A stretch of 64,000 bases of DNA from Fodinibius sp964490705 (GCA_964490705.1 CAZBCG010000003.1:62001-126000); one strand, 5' to 3'. Counted from the stretch's first letter, positions 26,901 through 35,847 are shown. Numbers and translations: made by a program. The notes: generated from the letters alone by a model not told the origin.

Positions 26901-28828
26901 TGATGCAATTCGAAGCTCCTCGAGGTGCGGTTACCCATTTTATCATAAGCTGTAATATCTATATTCATAGAATCGCTTGGTACAAAATCGGGATGATAAT
27001 ACACCAACCGATCGTCCTCGGGCTCGAGTTCAGCGATGCCCCGAATACCATTCACCGTAATTGTTGTTCGTTCATAATCGATACCTGAAAGATTATCGAT
27101 AGCATCAATGAGGAGTACCCACTGCTCATCAGGCCGCTGGCGAATGCGCGGATTTCGCAGCGTTGGAGCAACCGTATCTCTAAGCGTTGTAAACGTACCC
27201 AAAGATTCGGCTTCTCCGATGATAAATTCATCCGAAAAGCGCGTGGGGATAAGCTCCCATTCTTCATCGTCATCAAAGCGATCGAATTTATAAAACGAGA
27301 TATTGGACGTTTCAACAAGTGCAGAGTCGCGGCGAACATAGATATTGTAGGCCTCTCGAAGTGGATGGGCTTCCGGGATTACATCCACCGAAATAGAATC
27401 AGTGCGATGTTTGTTAACGGCCATCCCTACCGAAAGGGTGTCGTAAAATGTGGATTTTGGGAAGAGCGCAAATCCTTGCTGACTGACCGATGGGATAATG
27501 GTTTCTGCATTGGAGTTCGTTCGATAAAGTTGAATGGCTCCTGTCTGTTGACTGTTTAGAAAAAGATAATCATCCGTTTTAAGATCCAGAGAAATACCAT
27601 TCTCATGTGCGATAAGCTGACTGGAATCCGCTGCCACCACTAATTGATTAAACGTTGATTCCGGGGTGGTCAGCCAGTTCGAAAACCAATCCCAATAATG
27701 GACAGATGAAATTTGTGTGTCGGAAGAGGACGCATCTGGGTTTTCATAATTAGGATGCGTTGTTTTTACCTCTTCGACCTGCAGATTCAGTGACGCGGTG
27801 TTGGTATTGCCAAAATAGTCGGTGGCGGTGATGGTTACTTCGTGGTTGCCGGGCGGCAGGTTGAGCCTGCCTTTGTTTTCAGAAGTGGTATAAAAGGGCA
27901 GCGCATTGCCATCTACAAGGTAGAGCCGCTGGTAGCCGCCTTGATCATGTTGCAATAGCGGATAGACGCGATCCAAAAACATCTGGTCTGTTTCGCGGTA
28001 CGAAAAACTGTCCACGCGGGAAGTAAACAGTTGTTGCCCATCTATCGACAACCTGAGTTCATAAACGGCATAGGCATTGTTCACCCGGTTTGATTGATCA
28101 AAGACGTTAGCAGCCAATCCAACGGGACCGGATGTCGTGATCGTACCAAGCTCATAGCCGTTGTCGGAGGCCCGGGCTCGATTGGTGAAAATGCGATTTT
28201 TGCCCTCAATCGTTGATTGTGCAGAGAGCGGCTCAATGGCGATGCCCTGAAACTGCGGCGCGATGGTATCGGCTACTTCGAGGTTGGTCAGCAGTGGATT
28301 AAATGGTTTGTGGGATGGCGTGCGCAGCTCGAAATGCAGGTGGGGTGGACCGATGCCCGAAGCACCGCTGTAGCCGATAACTTCTCCCTGTTTGATTTCA
28401 ATATTTTTCCATCCCCAAAACTTTTCGATCTCAAACTTATAGTCTTCAGCGAATCGAGCAGAATCGACCATGGTCTGCAGCTGATCACTAAAGGAAAGCA
28501 GATGCGCATAAACCGAATAAGAGCCATCATCGTGTTTCAGATATACCACTTTCCCATATCCTTTGGGGCCAATTGCAATGCGATCGAGGATGCCATCACG
28601 GGTGGCATAGACTTCATATCCGCGACGTCCCCATGTTTTGATATCCAGAGCGGCATGAAAATGCTCGGATCGGGTTTCCCCAAACGTAGAGGTCAAATAG
28701 GGACTTGCTTCGGTAGGCCAGAGATATTGGGCCGAGTCGGGGTGAAAGGAGTGTTGTGATTGTCCCATTGCCGGCTGAAAGCAGAGCACAAAATAGAACG
28801 ATAATAAAAGAAAAAGCGCTTGTTTCAT
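26897..28828 (-). CDS. M23 family metallopeptidase (LytM-like), exported
   Basis: A 643-residue exported protein with signal peptide ending near AMGQ. An N-terminal M23 domain (about residues 38-190) carries the zinc ligands in HFHAALDI (H-x3-D type) and the HLHFELR motif. M23 enzymes cut cross-links in peptidoglycan or act as amidase activators. The remaining 450 residues are beta-rich and lack a recognised catalytic domain; segments such as VTITATDYFGNTN and NIDITAYDKMGN look like immunoglobulin-like modules. It directly follows the fumarylacetoacetase-family gene (3-bp gap). The length is unusual, since most M23 proteins are below 500 residues. Confidence 0.85.
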   Translation of the reverse strand: MKQALFLLLSFYFVLCFQPAMGQSQHSFHPDSAQYLWPTEASPYLTSTFGETRSEHFHAALDIKTWGRRGYEVYATRDGILDRIAIGPKGYGKVVYLKHDDGSYSVYAHLLSFSDQLQTMVDSARFAEDYKFEIEKFWGWKNIEIKQGEVIGYSGASGIGPPHLHFELRTPSHKPFNPLLTNLEVADTIAPQFQGIAIEPLSAQSTIEGKNRIFTNRARASDNGYELGTITTSGPVGLAANVFDQSNRVNNAYAVYELRLSIDGQQLFTSRVDSFSYRETDQMFLDRVYPLLQHDQGGYQRLYLVDGNALPFYTTSENKGRLNLPPGNHEVTITATDYFGNTNTASLNLQVEEVKTTHPNYENPDASSSDTQISSVHYWDWFSNWLTTPESTFNQLVVAADSSQLIAHENGISLDLKTDDYLFLNSQQTGAIQLYRTNSNAETIIPSVSQQGFALFPKSTFYDTLSVGMAVNKHRTDSISVDVIPEAHPLREAYNIYVRRDSALVETSNISFYKFDRFDDDEEWELIPTRFSDEFIIGEAESLGTFTTLRDTVAPTLRNPRIRQRPDEQWVLLIDAIDNLSGIDYERTTITVNGIRGIAELEPEDDRLVYYHPDFVPSDSMNIDITAYDKMGNRTSRSFELHQ

Positions 28829-28831
28829 GAC

Positions 28832-29488
28832 CTATTCAACCGTTACAGTTAGGGACGATTGTCCGTTATTCATTGTGGCCTCGATGTGATCCCCATGTTC
28901 AATTGGGGATACGCCTTTGGGCGTGCCCGTAAAAATGAGGTCTCCTGCCTGCAGGCTAAAAATAGTGGATAAGTAACTAATCAACTCAGCAATGGGAAAA
29001 ATCATTAGTTTGGTGTTATCGGATTGTCGCGTTTCGCCGTTTACGCTTATCTGCAGGTCAATATTTTGAGGATCGGCTATGTGATCAGCAGTTACAAATT
29101 TACCCAGCGGCGCAAAAGTGTCGAAGCCTTTGGCCACCGACCAGGGATGTCCGTTGTCTTTCGCTTTTTGCTGAACGTCGCGTGCCGTCACGTCAATACC
29201 AACGGCATATCCCGCCGCATGTTTCAGGGCTTTGTTTTTGGGAATGTTCTTGCCGCCTTTTCCAATAGCGGTGACGAGCTCTACCTCGTGGTGTATCTTC
29301 TGGCTTTGGGATGGAAGCTGAATCGTATCCCCGTCATAGATTATACTGCTGCTCGGCTTGAGAAAAACCAGCGGTTGGTCGGGGACGTCGTTTTGCAGCT
29401 CACGGGCATGTTCAACGTAGTTGCGTCCAATGCAGAAAATGTTGTTGATATGTAGGTCCGGCAGGCCGGGCAGGGTGGAATTGTCCAT
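28832..29488 (-). CDS. Fumarylacetoacetate hydrolase family protein
   Basis: A 218-residue cytoplasmic enzyme of the FAH superfamily (compact type). Metal ligands lie in HHEVELV (Glu, Glu) and the Asp of YAVGIDVTARD; the GDLIFTGTPKGV signature is intact near the C-terminus, and the N-terminus FCIGRNYVEHARE is typical. Members include acylpyruvate hydrolases and oxaloacetate decarboxylases of the FAHD1 type, which fits the short length; the specific reaction is inference. The gene ends three bases before the M23 peptidase start. A terminator for the upstream ribosomal operon lies at 29499-29534. Confidence 0.85.
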   Translation of the reverse strand: MDNSTLPGLPDLHINNIFCIGRNYVEHARELQNDVPDQPLVFLKPSSSIIYDGDTIQLPSQSQKIHHEVELVTAIGKGGKNIPKNKALKHAAGYAVGIDVTARDVQQKAKDNGHPWSVAKGFDTFAPLGKFVTADHIADPQNIDLQISVNGETRQSDNTKLMIFPIAELISYLSTIFSLQAGDLIFTGTPKGVSPIEHGDHIEATMNNGQSSLTVTVE

Positions 29489-29498
29489 AGGCAGAATA

Positions 29499-29534
29499 TA
29501 AAAAAGCCTTGATCTCGTGAGAAACCAAGGCTTT
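29499..29534 (-). terminator. Terminator after the rplU-rpmA operon
   Basis: On the minus strand a 9-bp stem AAAGCCTTG/CAAGGCTTT (29526-29534 with 29503-29511) is followed by a short U-run. It lies just after the rpmA stop. Confidence 0.8.
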
Positions 29535-29556
29535 AAAAATTTAGTAAAAAGAGGAG

Positions 29557-29814
29557 TTACGCTTGCGGCTTTACGCTCACAAACTTACGCCCATTAGAGC
29601 GTTTACGAAATACAACCTTGCCGGCTGCTTTGGCAAAAAGTGTGTCGTCGCCGCCGCGCCCAACATTTTCGCCGGGGTGGAACTTCGTGCCTCGCTGACG
29701 AACGATAATGTGGCCGGCTTTGACCATCTCTCCGCCGTATTCTTTAACTCCCAGTCGTTTCGATATCGAATCGCGACCGTTCTTTGTAGATCCTTGTCCT
29801 TTCTTATGCGCCAT
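29557..29814 (-). CDS. rpmA: 50S ribosomal protein L27
   Basis: An 85-residue ribosomal protein located near the peptidyl-transferase centre. The start MAHKKGQGSTKNGRDS and the later GGEMVKAGHIIVRQRGT and FHPGENVGRGGDDTLFA are nearly invariant across bacteria. The N-terminus begins directly at the mature AHKKG form, so there is no cleavable Firmicutes-type leader. It lies 20 bp downstream of rplU in the conserved rplU-rpmA pair. Confidence 0.97.
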   Translation of the reverse strand: MAHKKGQGSTKNGRDSISKRLGVKEYGGEMVKAGHIIVRQRGTKFHPGENVGRGGDDTLFAKAAGKVVFRKRSNGRKFVSVKPQA

Positions 29815-29834
29815 AACAATATAGAATTTCTGAG

Positions 29835-30350
29835 TTAGTCTTCTTGCTTACTTGACCATGCATCCAAGACTGTAACACGATCTTCGTCTTCGGGGACAAA
29901 CCCTTTCAGATCTTCGAGATCGGTGTTTCTGATATGCTTGATTGCCTCTTTGGCCTTCATATCGGTAGAAACCTGACCTGATTCATCAGAATCCTCAGAC
30001 TTGGTTTCTTTCTTCTTGGATTTGGTACTGCCAGATCCCGAAGTGGAAATCTTGTTAATTTCGATCTGTGACATCGGTTGACGATGACCGCGCTTCACCT
30101 GATATCCTTTACGTCGCTTTTTCTTGAAGACGATCACTTTGTCAGATTTGACATTTTCGAGCAGCGTTGCTTCTACGGTGACACCCTCAACAACAGGTTT
30201 GCCTACCCTAACATCACCGTCATCGTTGGTCAAAAATACACGATCGAAGGTGAGCTCTTGATCGACCTCATCACTTTGCTTATCAACAAACAGGACATCG
30301 CCTTCTGAAACGCGGTACTGATGTCCACCTATTTCTACTACTGCGTACAT
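29835..30350 (-). CDS. rplU: 50S ribosomal protein L21 with C-terminal extension
   Basis: The first 105 residues (MYAVVEIGGHQYRVSEGDV ... KKKRRKGYQVKRGHRQPMSQIEI) are a complete L21, which binds 23S rRNA. A further 65 residues follow: a Ser/Lys/Glu-rich linker (STKSKKKETKSEDSDESG) and a helical segment (KEAIKHIRNTDLEDLKGFVPEDEDRVTVLDAW). Extended L21 proteins are known among Bacteroidota-related bacteria; the role of the tail is unknown. A promoter matching the Bacteroidota consensus lies at 30399-30429. Confidence 0.95.
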   Translation of the reverse strand: MYAVVEIGGHQYRVSEGDVLFVDKQSDEVDQELTFDRVFLTNDDGDVRVGKPVVEGVTVEATLLENVKSDKVIVFKKKRRKGYQVKRGHRQPMSQIEINKISTSGSGSTKSKKKETKSEDSDESGQVSTDMKAKEAIKHIRNTDLEDLKGFVPEDEDRVTVLDAWSSKQED

Positions 30351-30398
30351 CTAAATAATGGTATTTATTGTTATAAAAATCGTTTTGCTACAGAATGC

Positions 30399-30429
30399 CA
30401 AATATAAACTTTTCGGCGCTGAAAACAAA
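30399..30429 (-). promoter_or_regulatory. Bacteroidota-type promoter for rplU-rpmA
   Basis: Reading on the minus strand, TTTG (30429-30426) is followed after 19 bases by TATATTTG (30406-30399). This matches the Bacteroidota primary-sigma consensus TTTG-N19/20-TAnnTTTG exactly. It lies about 49 bp upstream of the rplU start codon. Confidence 0.7.
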
Positions 30430-30503
30430 GTCAATTATCTGATGAATTATAGTCCACAAAATTGTATTATAGCCATGCAATACATCCAACAAAATACAGG
30501 ACT

Positions 30504-30710
30504 ATGAGCAAAGATTTACCGGATCTGCACGAACAGGCTTTCATGTTCAAGAATACAAAGCGTTTTCAGCACGACGGGGGACGAGCATGGATTAAAGATT
30601 CTCAGCTCTACGAAGCTCGCAAGGATGGTAATGGTCAATTAACCACCGTGCACAAGGAAAAAGATGCTGATCGTGTAGAAGAGGCCGAAGATCACAAGCC
30701 TTCCTTATAA
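30504..30710 (+). CDS. Small hypothetical protein
   Basis: A 68-residue, highly charged soluble protein (MSKDLPDLHEQAFMF...EEAEDHKPSL) that I do not recognise. The ATG at 30504 is preferred over one at 30462, which would lie in the divergent promoter region. It is rich in Lys, Asp, Glu and His, with no Cys pairs, signal or membrane segment. It is divergent from rplU and 26 bp upstream of the cyclophilin gene, so they may be cotranscribed. Codon use resembles its neighbours, which supports a real gene. Confidence 0.6.
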   Translation: MSKDLPDLHEQAFMFKNTKRFQHDGGRAWIKDSQLYEARKDGNGQLTTVHKEKDADRVEEAEDHKPSL

Positions 30711-30736
30711 TATTTCCGTTAAATAACCTGTTATAC

Positions 30737-32803
30737 ATGCGATATACCAAACTGCGTACGTGGGCGATCCTTATTATTGCCATCGTTGGCGTTATTGTTT
30801 TCCTCAATTACTCCGGTGGCGGTCCCGGGATATATAAAGCCCAAACGCCGGTTTCAGATTCGTTGATTACGAATGCCTATCCGAATTTATACCAAGTAAT
30901 TACCCAGCGCGATGCCCAAGAGCTGAAGCCTTACTTTTCACACAGCAGCTCGGAGATTCGTACACAGGCATGGAGAGCGTTTGCCAATACGCCCACCGAT
31001 TCAATTTCTCAATTTATAGAGTTAGCTGCCGAGCAAAATACGGAGGTTGCGTGGTTTAGTATCAGCAAACATTCGCTTAGTAGTGATCAGTTACGATCGC
31101 TGGAACAGCGCTGGCAAAATAATCCCGATAGTCGATTGGGTATTGCGCGGGTTATGGGGCGGCAAGGCGATGAACAGAGCCTACAATTTTTGCTGGACCA
31201 GCTGGATTCATCTGGCATAGACCAAGAATATCATTTGGGATTGGCGGTAGGTCGATTGATTATCCAGTATGATGTTTCAGAGGATCAACAGGTTAGGGTA
31301 ATCCAAAATGCGTTTGATGCCCCCAGCTACAATACCACACAGGCTTATTTATATGGATGGTATCGCGGCGATGCTTCACGGTTGAGCTCGGTGGCGCAGG
31401 ATACGCTGAGATCGCGCTGGCGGGTGATGGGCAGCGGAACTAGAGCAGAAGTCGACCAGTATATCAACAAAATGATGCCAAAGCGAACGACCTCAGAGCT
31501 GACGATCTTTTACAACGGGGAGCAGCGGCTAGACAGTGAAACACAGTTGTCTGTAGAATTGGCAACATCCATCAGTGATTTAGAGCTGGATGATCGGAAT
31601 TCACTGGCGGCTAAAATGTTGCTGACGAATGCCAATCCGCATGTACAGGTGCGTACGCTGCAGAGTTTGAGTGACAATATTGCCCGTGATAAGGACCTGT
31701 ATAATTATATCAGCGGGACGATGCTTACCGATACTCAACTTGCGGATGAGGTGTGGTTGCAGGCGCTCGAGACGGCGGTCGAAGTTGATAGCGTTTTGGT
31801 TGATAAATATGCCGCACGGCTGAATCGCATCCCCCAGGAAAACCCGTATTTGACGCCGCAGGCGCTGGCTGTTTACGAGAAAACCAAGGCCCCGGCTGCG
31901 TATCTGAATAAAGTTGAAGAGGTTGCACAGAGCGATACGCTCAAGACGATGTATGCCCTGCAGAGCGTGAATCGTTATTGGCAAAATATGCCAGATCAAC
32001 GGCAGACCGATCAATTTGTGGACCGCGTTCGGAGTTTTGTTTTCAATGCCTTGGATATGGGAGACCGAGGCGTGGCATTTATGGCTCAGCCGCTTCTTCA
32101 GAATGAGCAATTGTTTACCGCCGAAGATTTTGATCGGATAAATTCAGCGTTGTCGGCCTTTTCACTGCCTGGAGATATTGAAGTGTATCAGGCATTTGGT
32201 TCGTTGTACAAAGATCGTTTCGAACAGCAGGCTCAGCCGACTATTGATTCGCTGGCCGCCCAAAATTATGCGCCGCTTAATCGCTCGCTGGCCGATGTGG
32301 GCTGGGATGTAGATGTGCCCGAAGATGCGGATGCTAATTTTCGAATGCCTAACTGGGATCGATTATGGGAGCTTGGGCGTAAACCTGTTTGGACGCTCCA
32401 AACAGAAAAGGGCAATATTTCCATCGAGATGAATACCCTAAGTGCTCCAGCGACCGTTTCGATGATCGACAGTTTGAGTAGGGCAGGGACCTATGATGGT
32501 ATTCCGTTTCACCGCGTGGTGCCCAATTTTGTAATTCAGGGCGGCGATATTGAGCGCAGAGATGGTTTTGGCGGACCTGATTTTGTGATTCCCACCGAGG
32601 CTTCCGAGCAGGGATTTGTCCGCGGTGCCGTAGGCATTGCCAGCGCAGGACCCGATACCGAAGGCAGCCAGTATTTTGTGATGCACCAATGGAAACCGCA
32701 TCTCAATGGCAGTTACACGCGCTTTGGAACGGTGGTTGATGGGATGGATGTCGTCGATGAGATCACCGTAGGAGACAAGGTTATATCGACAACGTGGTAT
32801 TAG
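30737..32803 (+). CDS. Membrane-anchored peptidylprolyl isomerase (cyclophilin) with HEAT-like repeats
   Basis: A 688-residue protein with an N-terminal membrane anchor or signal (WAILIIAIVGVIVFLNY, about residues 9-25). Residues about 40-500 are helical HEAT-like repeats (for example SEIRTQAWRAFANTPTD, NPHVQVRTLQSLSDN). The C-terminal 150 residues are a cyclophilin domain: TEKGNISIEMNTLSAPATVSMIDSL, FHRVVPNFVIQGGD with the catalytic Arg, and GSQYFVMHQWKPHLNGSYTRFG. It likely folds exported proteins in the periplasm. The fusion of a repeat scaffold with the isomerase may give client binding (inference). Confidence 0.85.
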   Translation: MRYTKLRTWAILIIAIVGVIVFLNYSGGGPGIYKAQTPVSDSLITNAYPNLYQVITQRDAQELKPYFSHSSSEIRTQAWRAFANTPTDSISQFIELAAEQNTEVAWFSISKHSLSSDQLRSLEQRWQNNPDSRLGIARVMGRQGDEQSLQFLLDQLDSSGIDQEYHLGLAVGRLIIQYDVSEDQQVRVIQNAFDAPSYNTTQAYLYGWYRGDASRLSSVAQDTLRSRWRVMGSGTRAEVDQYINKMMPKRTTSELTIFYNGEQRLDSETQLSVELATSISDLELDDRNSLAAKMLLTNANPHVQVRTLQSLSDNIARDKDLYNYISGTMLTDTQLADEVWLQALETAVEVDSVLVDKYAARLNRIPQENPYLTPQALAVYEKTKAPAAYLNKVEEVAQSDTLKTMYALQSVNRYWQNMPDQRQTDQFVDRVRSFVFNALDMGDRGVAFMAQPLLQNEQLFTAEDFDRINSALSAFSLPGDIEVYQAFGSLYKDRFEQQAQPTIDSLAAQNYAPLNRSLADVGWDVDVPEDADANFRMPNWDRLWELGRKPVWTLQTEKGNISIEMNTLSAPATVSMIDSLSRAGTYDGIPFHRVVPNFVIQGGDIERRDGFGGPDFVIPTEASEQGFVRGAVGIASAGPDTEGSQYFVMHQWKPHLNGSYTRFGTVVDGMDVVDEITVGDKVISTTWY

Positions 32804-32810
32804 CGCAGAA

Positions 32811-32841
32811 GACTTTCCAGGTTTTGGAATCTTGGAAAGTC
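32811..32841. repeat. Hairpin between convergent genes
   Basis: Perfect 9-bp arms GACTTTCCA and TGGAAAGTC (32811-32819 and 32833-32841) surround a 13-base centre. There is no strong T-run, so it may be a weak terminator or a dispersed repeat. It lies between the cyclophilin and PP-loop genes. Confidence 0.5.
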
Positions 32842-32848
32842 TGGAGAA

Positions 32849-33448
32849 TTATTCCACCAATTTATCCCAATCTTTGAACGTAATTTTAGTATGAAATTCT
32901 CCGTTTTCTCCCATCGGATCGATCTCATCTGAAAGATGTTCGAGCTGCTGTACAAAAGCTTGATTATATGGTTCGCCCACCCGAATGATATCCCGAAACT
33001 GTTGCTGCACAGCGCTGATTGTTATATCAATTGGCTTAAAAAATAACACCCCCAACAGTTCATGCAGATCTTTTTGCCAAATCGGGAATCGGCATGAATA
33101 TCCCATTTGCTCAAATACCGTTTCCCGCCAGTCGCGGATGTCTTCCAAATGCCAATCGCCGGAGATAAGATGATTTACATCTCCATCAATATTGTCTAAT
33201 ATTTCTTTCAGTTTTTCCAGATAAATATCATTGGGGCAGTCGGGTGGCAGTGGTACGGAAACTAATTCCAATCCCAAGTCTGAGGCTTGTTTTTTGATGT
33301 GAGAGAGCGCAATATTCTGATGAGGCACAATCTCATTAGACTCATTGTACGTAGTAAGCAGCCTAATTTGTTTTTGCGGATGCACTTGCCGGTAAAACTG
33401 CAGTGCCAGGTAGGCATCTTTTCCGCCGCTCCAAAAAAGAATATCCAT
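32849..33448 (-). CDS. PP-loop ATPase of the Dph6/DUF71 type
   Basis: A 199-residue adenine-nucleotide alpha-hydrolase. The N-terminus MDILFWSGGKDAYLALQFY carries the SGGKD PP-loop that binds ATP pyrophosphate, and HLISGDWHLEDIRDWRE matches the second conserved block of diphthine-ammonia ligase-like proteins. Bacteria have no diphthamide, so the true substrate is unknown. The ATG at 33448 is chosen over one 12 codons upstream, because the extra residues would be encoded by a GAATTC-type inverted repeat (33470-33526). The gene is convergent with the cyclophilin gene and has no clear operon partner. Confidence 0.8.
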   Translation of the reverse strand: MDILFWSGGKDAYLALQFYRQVHPQKQIRLLTTYNESNEIVPHQNIALSHIKKQASDLGLELVSVPLPPDCPNDIYLEKLKEILDNIDGDVNHLISGDWHLEDIRDWRETVFEQMGYSCRFPIWQKDLHELLGVLFFKPIDITISAVQQQFRDIIRVGEPYNQAFVQQLEHLSDEIDPMGENGEFHTKITFKDWDKLVE

Positions 33449-33469
33449 TGACTTAGAAATCAGAATGAA

Positions 33470-33526
33470 GAATTCAGAAGTCAAAAACTAATGTGCGATC
33501 GATTCTGAATTCTGACTCCTGAATTC
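33470..33526. repeat. GAATTC-type imperfect inverted repeat
   Basis: Arms GAATTCAGAAGTCA (33470-33483) and TGACTCCTGAATTC (33513-33526) match at 13 of 14 positions. The right half (GATTCTGAATTCTGACTCC) resembles the segment inside two histidine kinase genes at 57084-57122 and 62992-63031. It is a dispersed repeat family rather than a terminator. Confidence 0.6.
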
Positions 33527-33672
33527 CTATATTAACGAACCAATTTACATCACAAAAGATATTAAATATTACATCGGTGACAGAAGAAAATTAGCATAGA
33601 ATTCACGAAATGGCCGCCGCCAATCTCAAATAATTACAGGCACATCGCAAATAAAATTTTCAAATCAATTTG

Positions 33673-34881
33673 ATGAGCACAGAAACAAAAAAAGTACACC
33701 TGCGCACCAAAGGCATTTTACCCGTTCAAAAACTCCGCGTGTTGGCAGATGCGGGCATCATTTCTCACGCTGACGGGTATCCCTTACAAGATGATCAGTT
33801 TCAGCCCAACTCCATCGACCTCCGTTTGGGAGAAAAAGCCTATCGCGTGCGATGCAGCTTTCTGCCCGAGGATGAATCGGTCAATCAGAAACTGGATAAG
33901 CTGAGTCAGTACGAATTTTCAATCACCGATGGAGCTATCCTGGAACCGAACTGTGTGTATATTATTCCATTGCTCGAGGAGCTGCATCTGCCGTCGCATA
34001 TTTCGCCACAAAAAACCTTGTTCAATGGCAGCAATAACGGCGTAGACTACCAGATTGTATCCGGTGAGCACCTGTCGGCCAAGGCTAATCCCAAGAGTAC
34101 AACGGGACGGTTGGATGTGTTTACTCGTGTGATTACCGACTATTCTCATCGTTTCGAGGAGATTCGCTCGGGATACAAGGGACGGATGTACCTGGAAGTG
34201 GTACCGAAATCATTTCCCATCAAAATTAAAACAGGTCACCGTCTAAATCAGTTACGCCTTCGCCATGGTTATACGGTGTTGTCTGATCAGGAGATTATGC
34301 GGACACACAGTGCCGATCCCATGCTGTTTACCGAGGGTGGAAGTCCCGTGCCTGTGGATGATTTGAAAGTCAATAACGGGTTGTTTCTGAGCGTGAATCT
34401 CCACGGCGATAAAGATCAGATTGTGGGATATAAAGCCAAGAAGCACCGCGATTACATCGACCTTAATAACATCAATTATTACGAAGTATCTGATTTCTGG
34501 GAGCCGATTTATTCGCAGCATGATGATCACCTGATTCTGGAGCCGGAGGCGTTCTATATTTTTGCCTCCAAAGAGCGCTGCCGTATCCCCAAAGAGCTGG
34601 CGGCCGAGATGATTGCCTATGACACCGGTTCGGGAGAGCTTCGCACGCATTACGCCGGCTTTTTTGACAGTGGATTTGGCGGTCGCGTAGAGGATAAAGG
34701 GGCCCGGGCGGTGCTCGAAGTGCGTTCGCATGATGTACCGTTTTTGATTGAAGATGGACAAACTTTTTGCAGCATGAAATTTGAGCCCAACACCGAAGTA
34801 CCCAATTTTGTGTATGGGGAGGATAGCAAAAGTAATTACCAGGGACAGGAGCTGCGATTAGGGAAGCATTTTAAACAGTAG
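33673..34881 (+). CDS. dcd: Tandem-domain 2'-deoxycytidine 5'-triphosphate deaminase
   Basis: A 402-residue protein with two dCTP deaminase/dUTPase-fold modules. The first (residues about 15-200) contains LQDDQFQPNSIDLRLG and a nucleotide-binding block RSGYKGRMYLEVVPKSFPIKI. The second (about 225-400) contains the parallel RDYIDLNNIN, IFASKERCRIPKELAAEM and FFDSGFGG. Single-domain Dcd is about 190 residues; double-length forms are known in Alphaproteobacteria and others. It would supply dUTP for thymidylate synthesis, complemented by the dUTPase at 46264. Which module retains activity needs structural comparison. The ATG at 33673 is preceded by an unlikely TTG. Confidence 0.8.
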   Translation: MSTETKKVHLRTKGILPVQKLRVLADAGIISHADGYPLQDDQFQPNSIDLRLGEKAYRVRCSFLPEDESVNQKLDKLSQYEFSITDGAILEPNCVYIIPLLEELHLPSHISPQKTLFNGSNNGVDYQIVSGEHLSAKANPKSTTGRLDVFTRVITDYSHRFEEIRSGYKGRMYLEVVPKSFPIKIKTGHRLNQLRLRHGYTVLSDQEIMRTHSADPMLFTEGGSPVPVDDLKVNNGLFLSVNLHGDKDQIVGYKAKKHRDYIDLNNINYYEVSDFWEPIYSQHDDHLILEPEAFYIFASKERCRIPKELAAEMIAYDTGSGELRTHYAGFFDSGFGGRVEDKGARAVLEVRSHDVPFLIEDGQTFCSMKFEPNTEVPNFVYGEDSKSNYQGQELRLGKHFKQ

Positions 34882-34893
34882 GGTTATAGCAGT

Positions 34894-35121
34894 ATGGCTC
34901 AGAATAAAGTCACAAAATGTATTTGCCACGATCGCCCGTTTGGGGAAGTGAAGGCGTATGCTCAAAAGCATGATATTTCAACGGTTGATGAGCTGCAGGA
35001 TCGTAATTTTTGCAGTAACAGTTGTCAGCTTTGTGCACCGTATGTAGAGGCAATGCTTGAGACTGGTCAGATCGAGTTTTCACCGGGAGAACCGTTTCGA
35101 AAAAAGAAAACCAGCGGATGA
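34894..35121 (+). CDS. BFD-like [2Fe-2S]-binding protein
   Basis: A 75-residue protein with Cys pattern KCICHDR at the N-terminus and FCSNSCQLCAPYVEAML near the middle. This matches the BFD fold (bacterioferritin-associated ferredoxin-type), which binds a [2Fe-2S] cluster with a CxC and CxxC pair. The partner is not evident. Its stop overlaps the start of rsmE by four bases (ATGA), and the dcd gene ends 12 bp upstream, so it is the middle gene of a three-gene operon. Confidence 0.75.
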   Translation: MAQNKVTKCICHDRPFGEVKAYAQKHDISTVDELQDRNFCSNSCQLCAPYVEAMLETGQIEFSPGEPFRKKKTSG

Positions 35122-35819
35122 ATATTTATTACGCACCGCCGTCACAAATACGTAATGGTTTTGCAGAGCTACGGGAACAAGAAGCCACCCATGCCTCGAA
35201 AGTGATGCGTGCCCGAGAAGGCGATAAGCTAACAATTGTTGATGGAGAAGGCGGTCGCTATGAAGGCCCCATTAAAATGATTTCGGACGATTCGGTACAG
35301 ATCGAGATTGCCGATTCTGAGCACCAACCGCAGCCATCGCCACAGCTTATTCTCGGGATGGGGATTATCAAAAAAAGAGACCGCCTGGAGTTTGCTGTAG
35401 AGAAAGCGGTGGAGCTGGGTACAAGTGCAATTGGGCTGTTTCGAAGTGAACGCACGATCAAAGAGAATGTACGCATGGATAGACTCGAGTCTATTGCTAT
35501 TTCTGCGATGAAGCAAAGCTTGCGTGCGTGGCTTCCGAGTATTTCGCTCTACCATTCGCTGGATGAATTGCTAAATCATTATCCCGATGCAAAATACCTG
35601 GCGGCTCACGAAAAAGTGGATGGCAATGACAAGGAACAGGATCTTCAACAGATCGACAATGAGAAATTATTACTGTTGGTAGGACCTGAAGGCGGGTTTT
35701 CTCCGGATGAAATTGCGAAATTTCAGGAGCAGGATGCACAGTTAATTTCTTTGGGTAATAATAGACTACGGACTGAGACGGCAGCCGTTGTTTTTCTAAG
35801 TCAATTTATATCCCAATAA
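35118..35819 (+). CDS. rsmE: 16S rRNA (uracil-1498-N3)-methyltransferase RsmE
   Basis: A 233-residue SPOUT-family methyltransferase that modifies U1498 of 16S rRNA. Landmarks are the N-terminal HASKVMRAREGD PUA-like part, the KKRDRLEFAVEKAVELG block, LLLVGPEGGFSPDEI, and the knot motif LGNNRLRTETAAV. Size matches the family. It overlaps the upstream [2Fe-2S] protein gene by four bases. A hairpin at 35821-35847 follows. Confidence 0.95.
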   Translation: MNIYYAPPSQIRNGFAELREQEATHASKVMRAREGDKLTIVDGEGGRYEGPIKMISDDSVQIEIADSEHQPQPSPQLILGMGIIKKRDRLEFAVEKAVELGTSAIGLFRSERTIKENVRMDRLESIAISAMKQSLRAWLPSISLYHSLDELLNHYPDAKYLAAHEKVDGNDKEQDLQQIDNEKLLLLVGPEGGFSPDEIAKFQEQDAQLISLGNNRLRTETAAVVFLSQFISQ

Positions 35820-35847
35820 AAAAGCCCGACTTAAACAGCCGGGCTTT
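35815..35847 (-). terminator. Terminator between rsmE and S41 peptidase
   Basis: Stem AAAGCCCG (35821-35828) pairs with CGGGCTTT (35840-35847). On the minus strand it is followed by six U residues, so it best serves the leftward S41 peptidase gene. The rightward tail is poor in T, so termination of rsmE is weaker. Confidence 0.75.
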
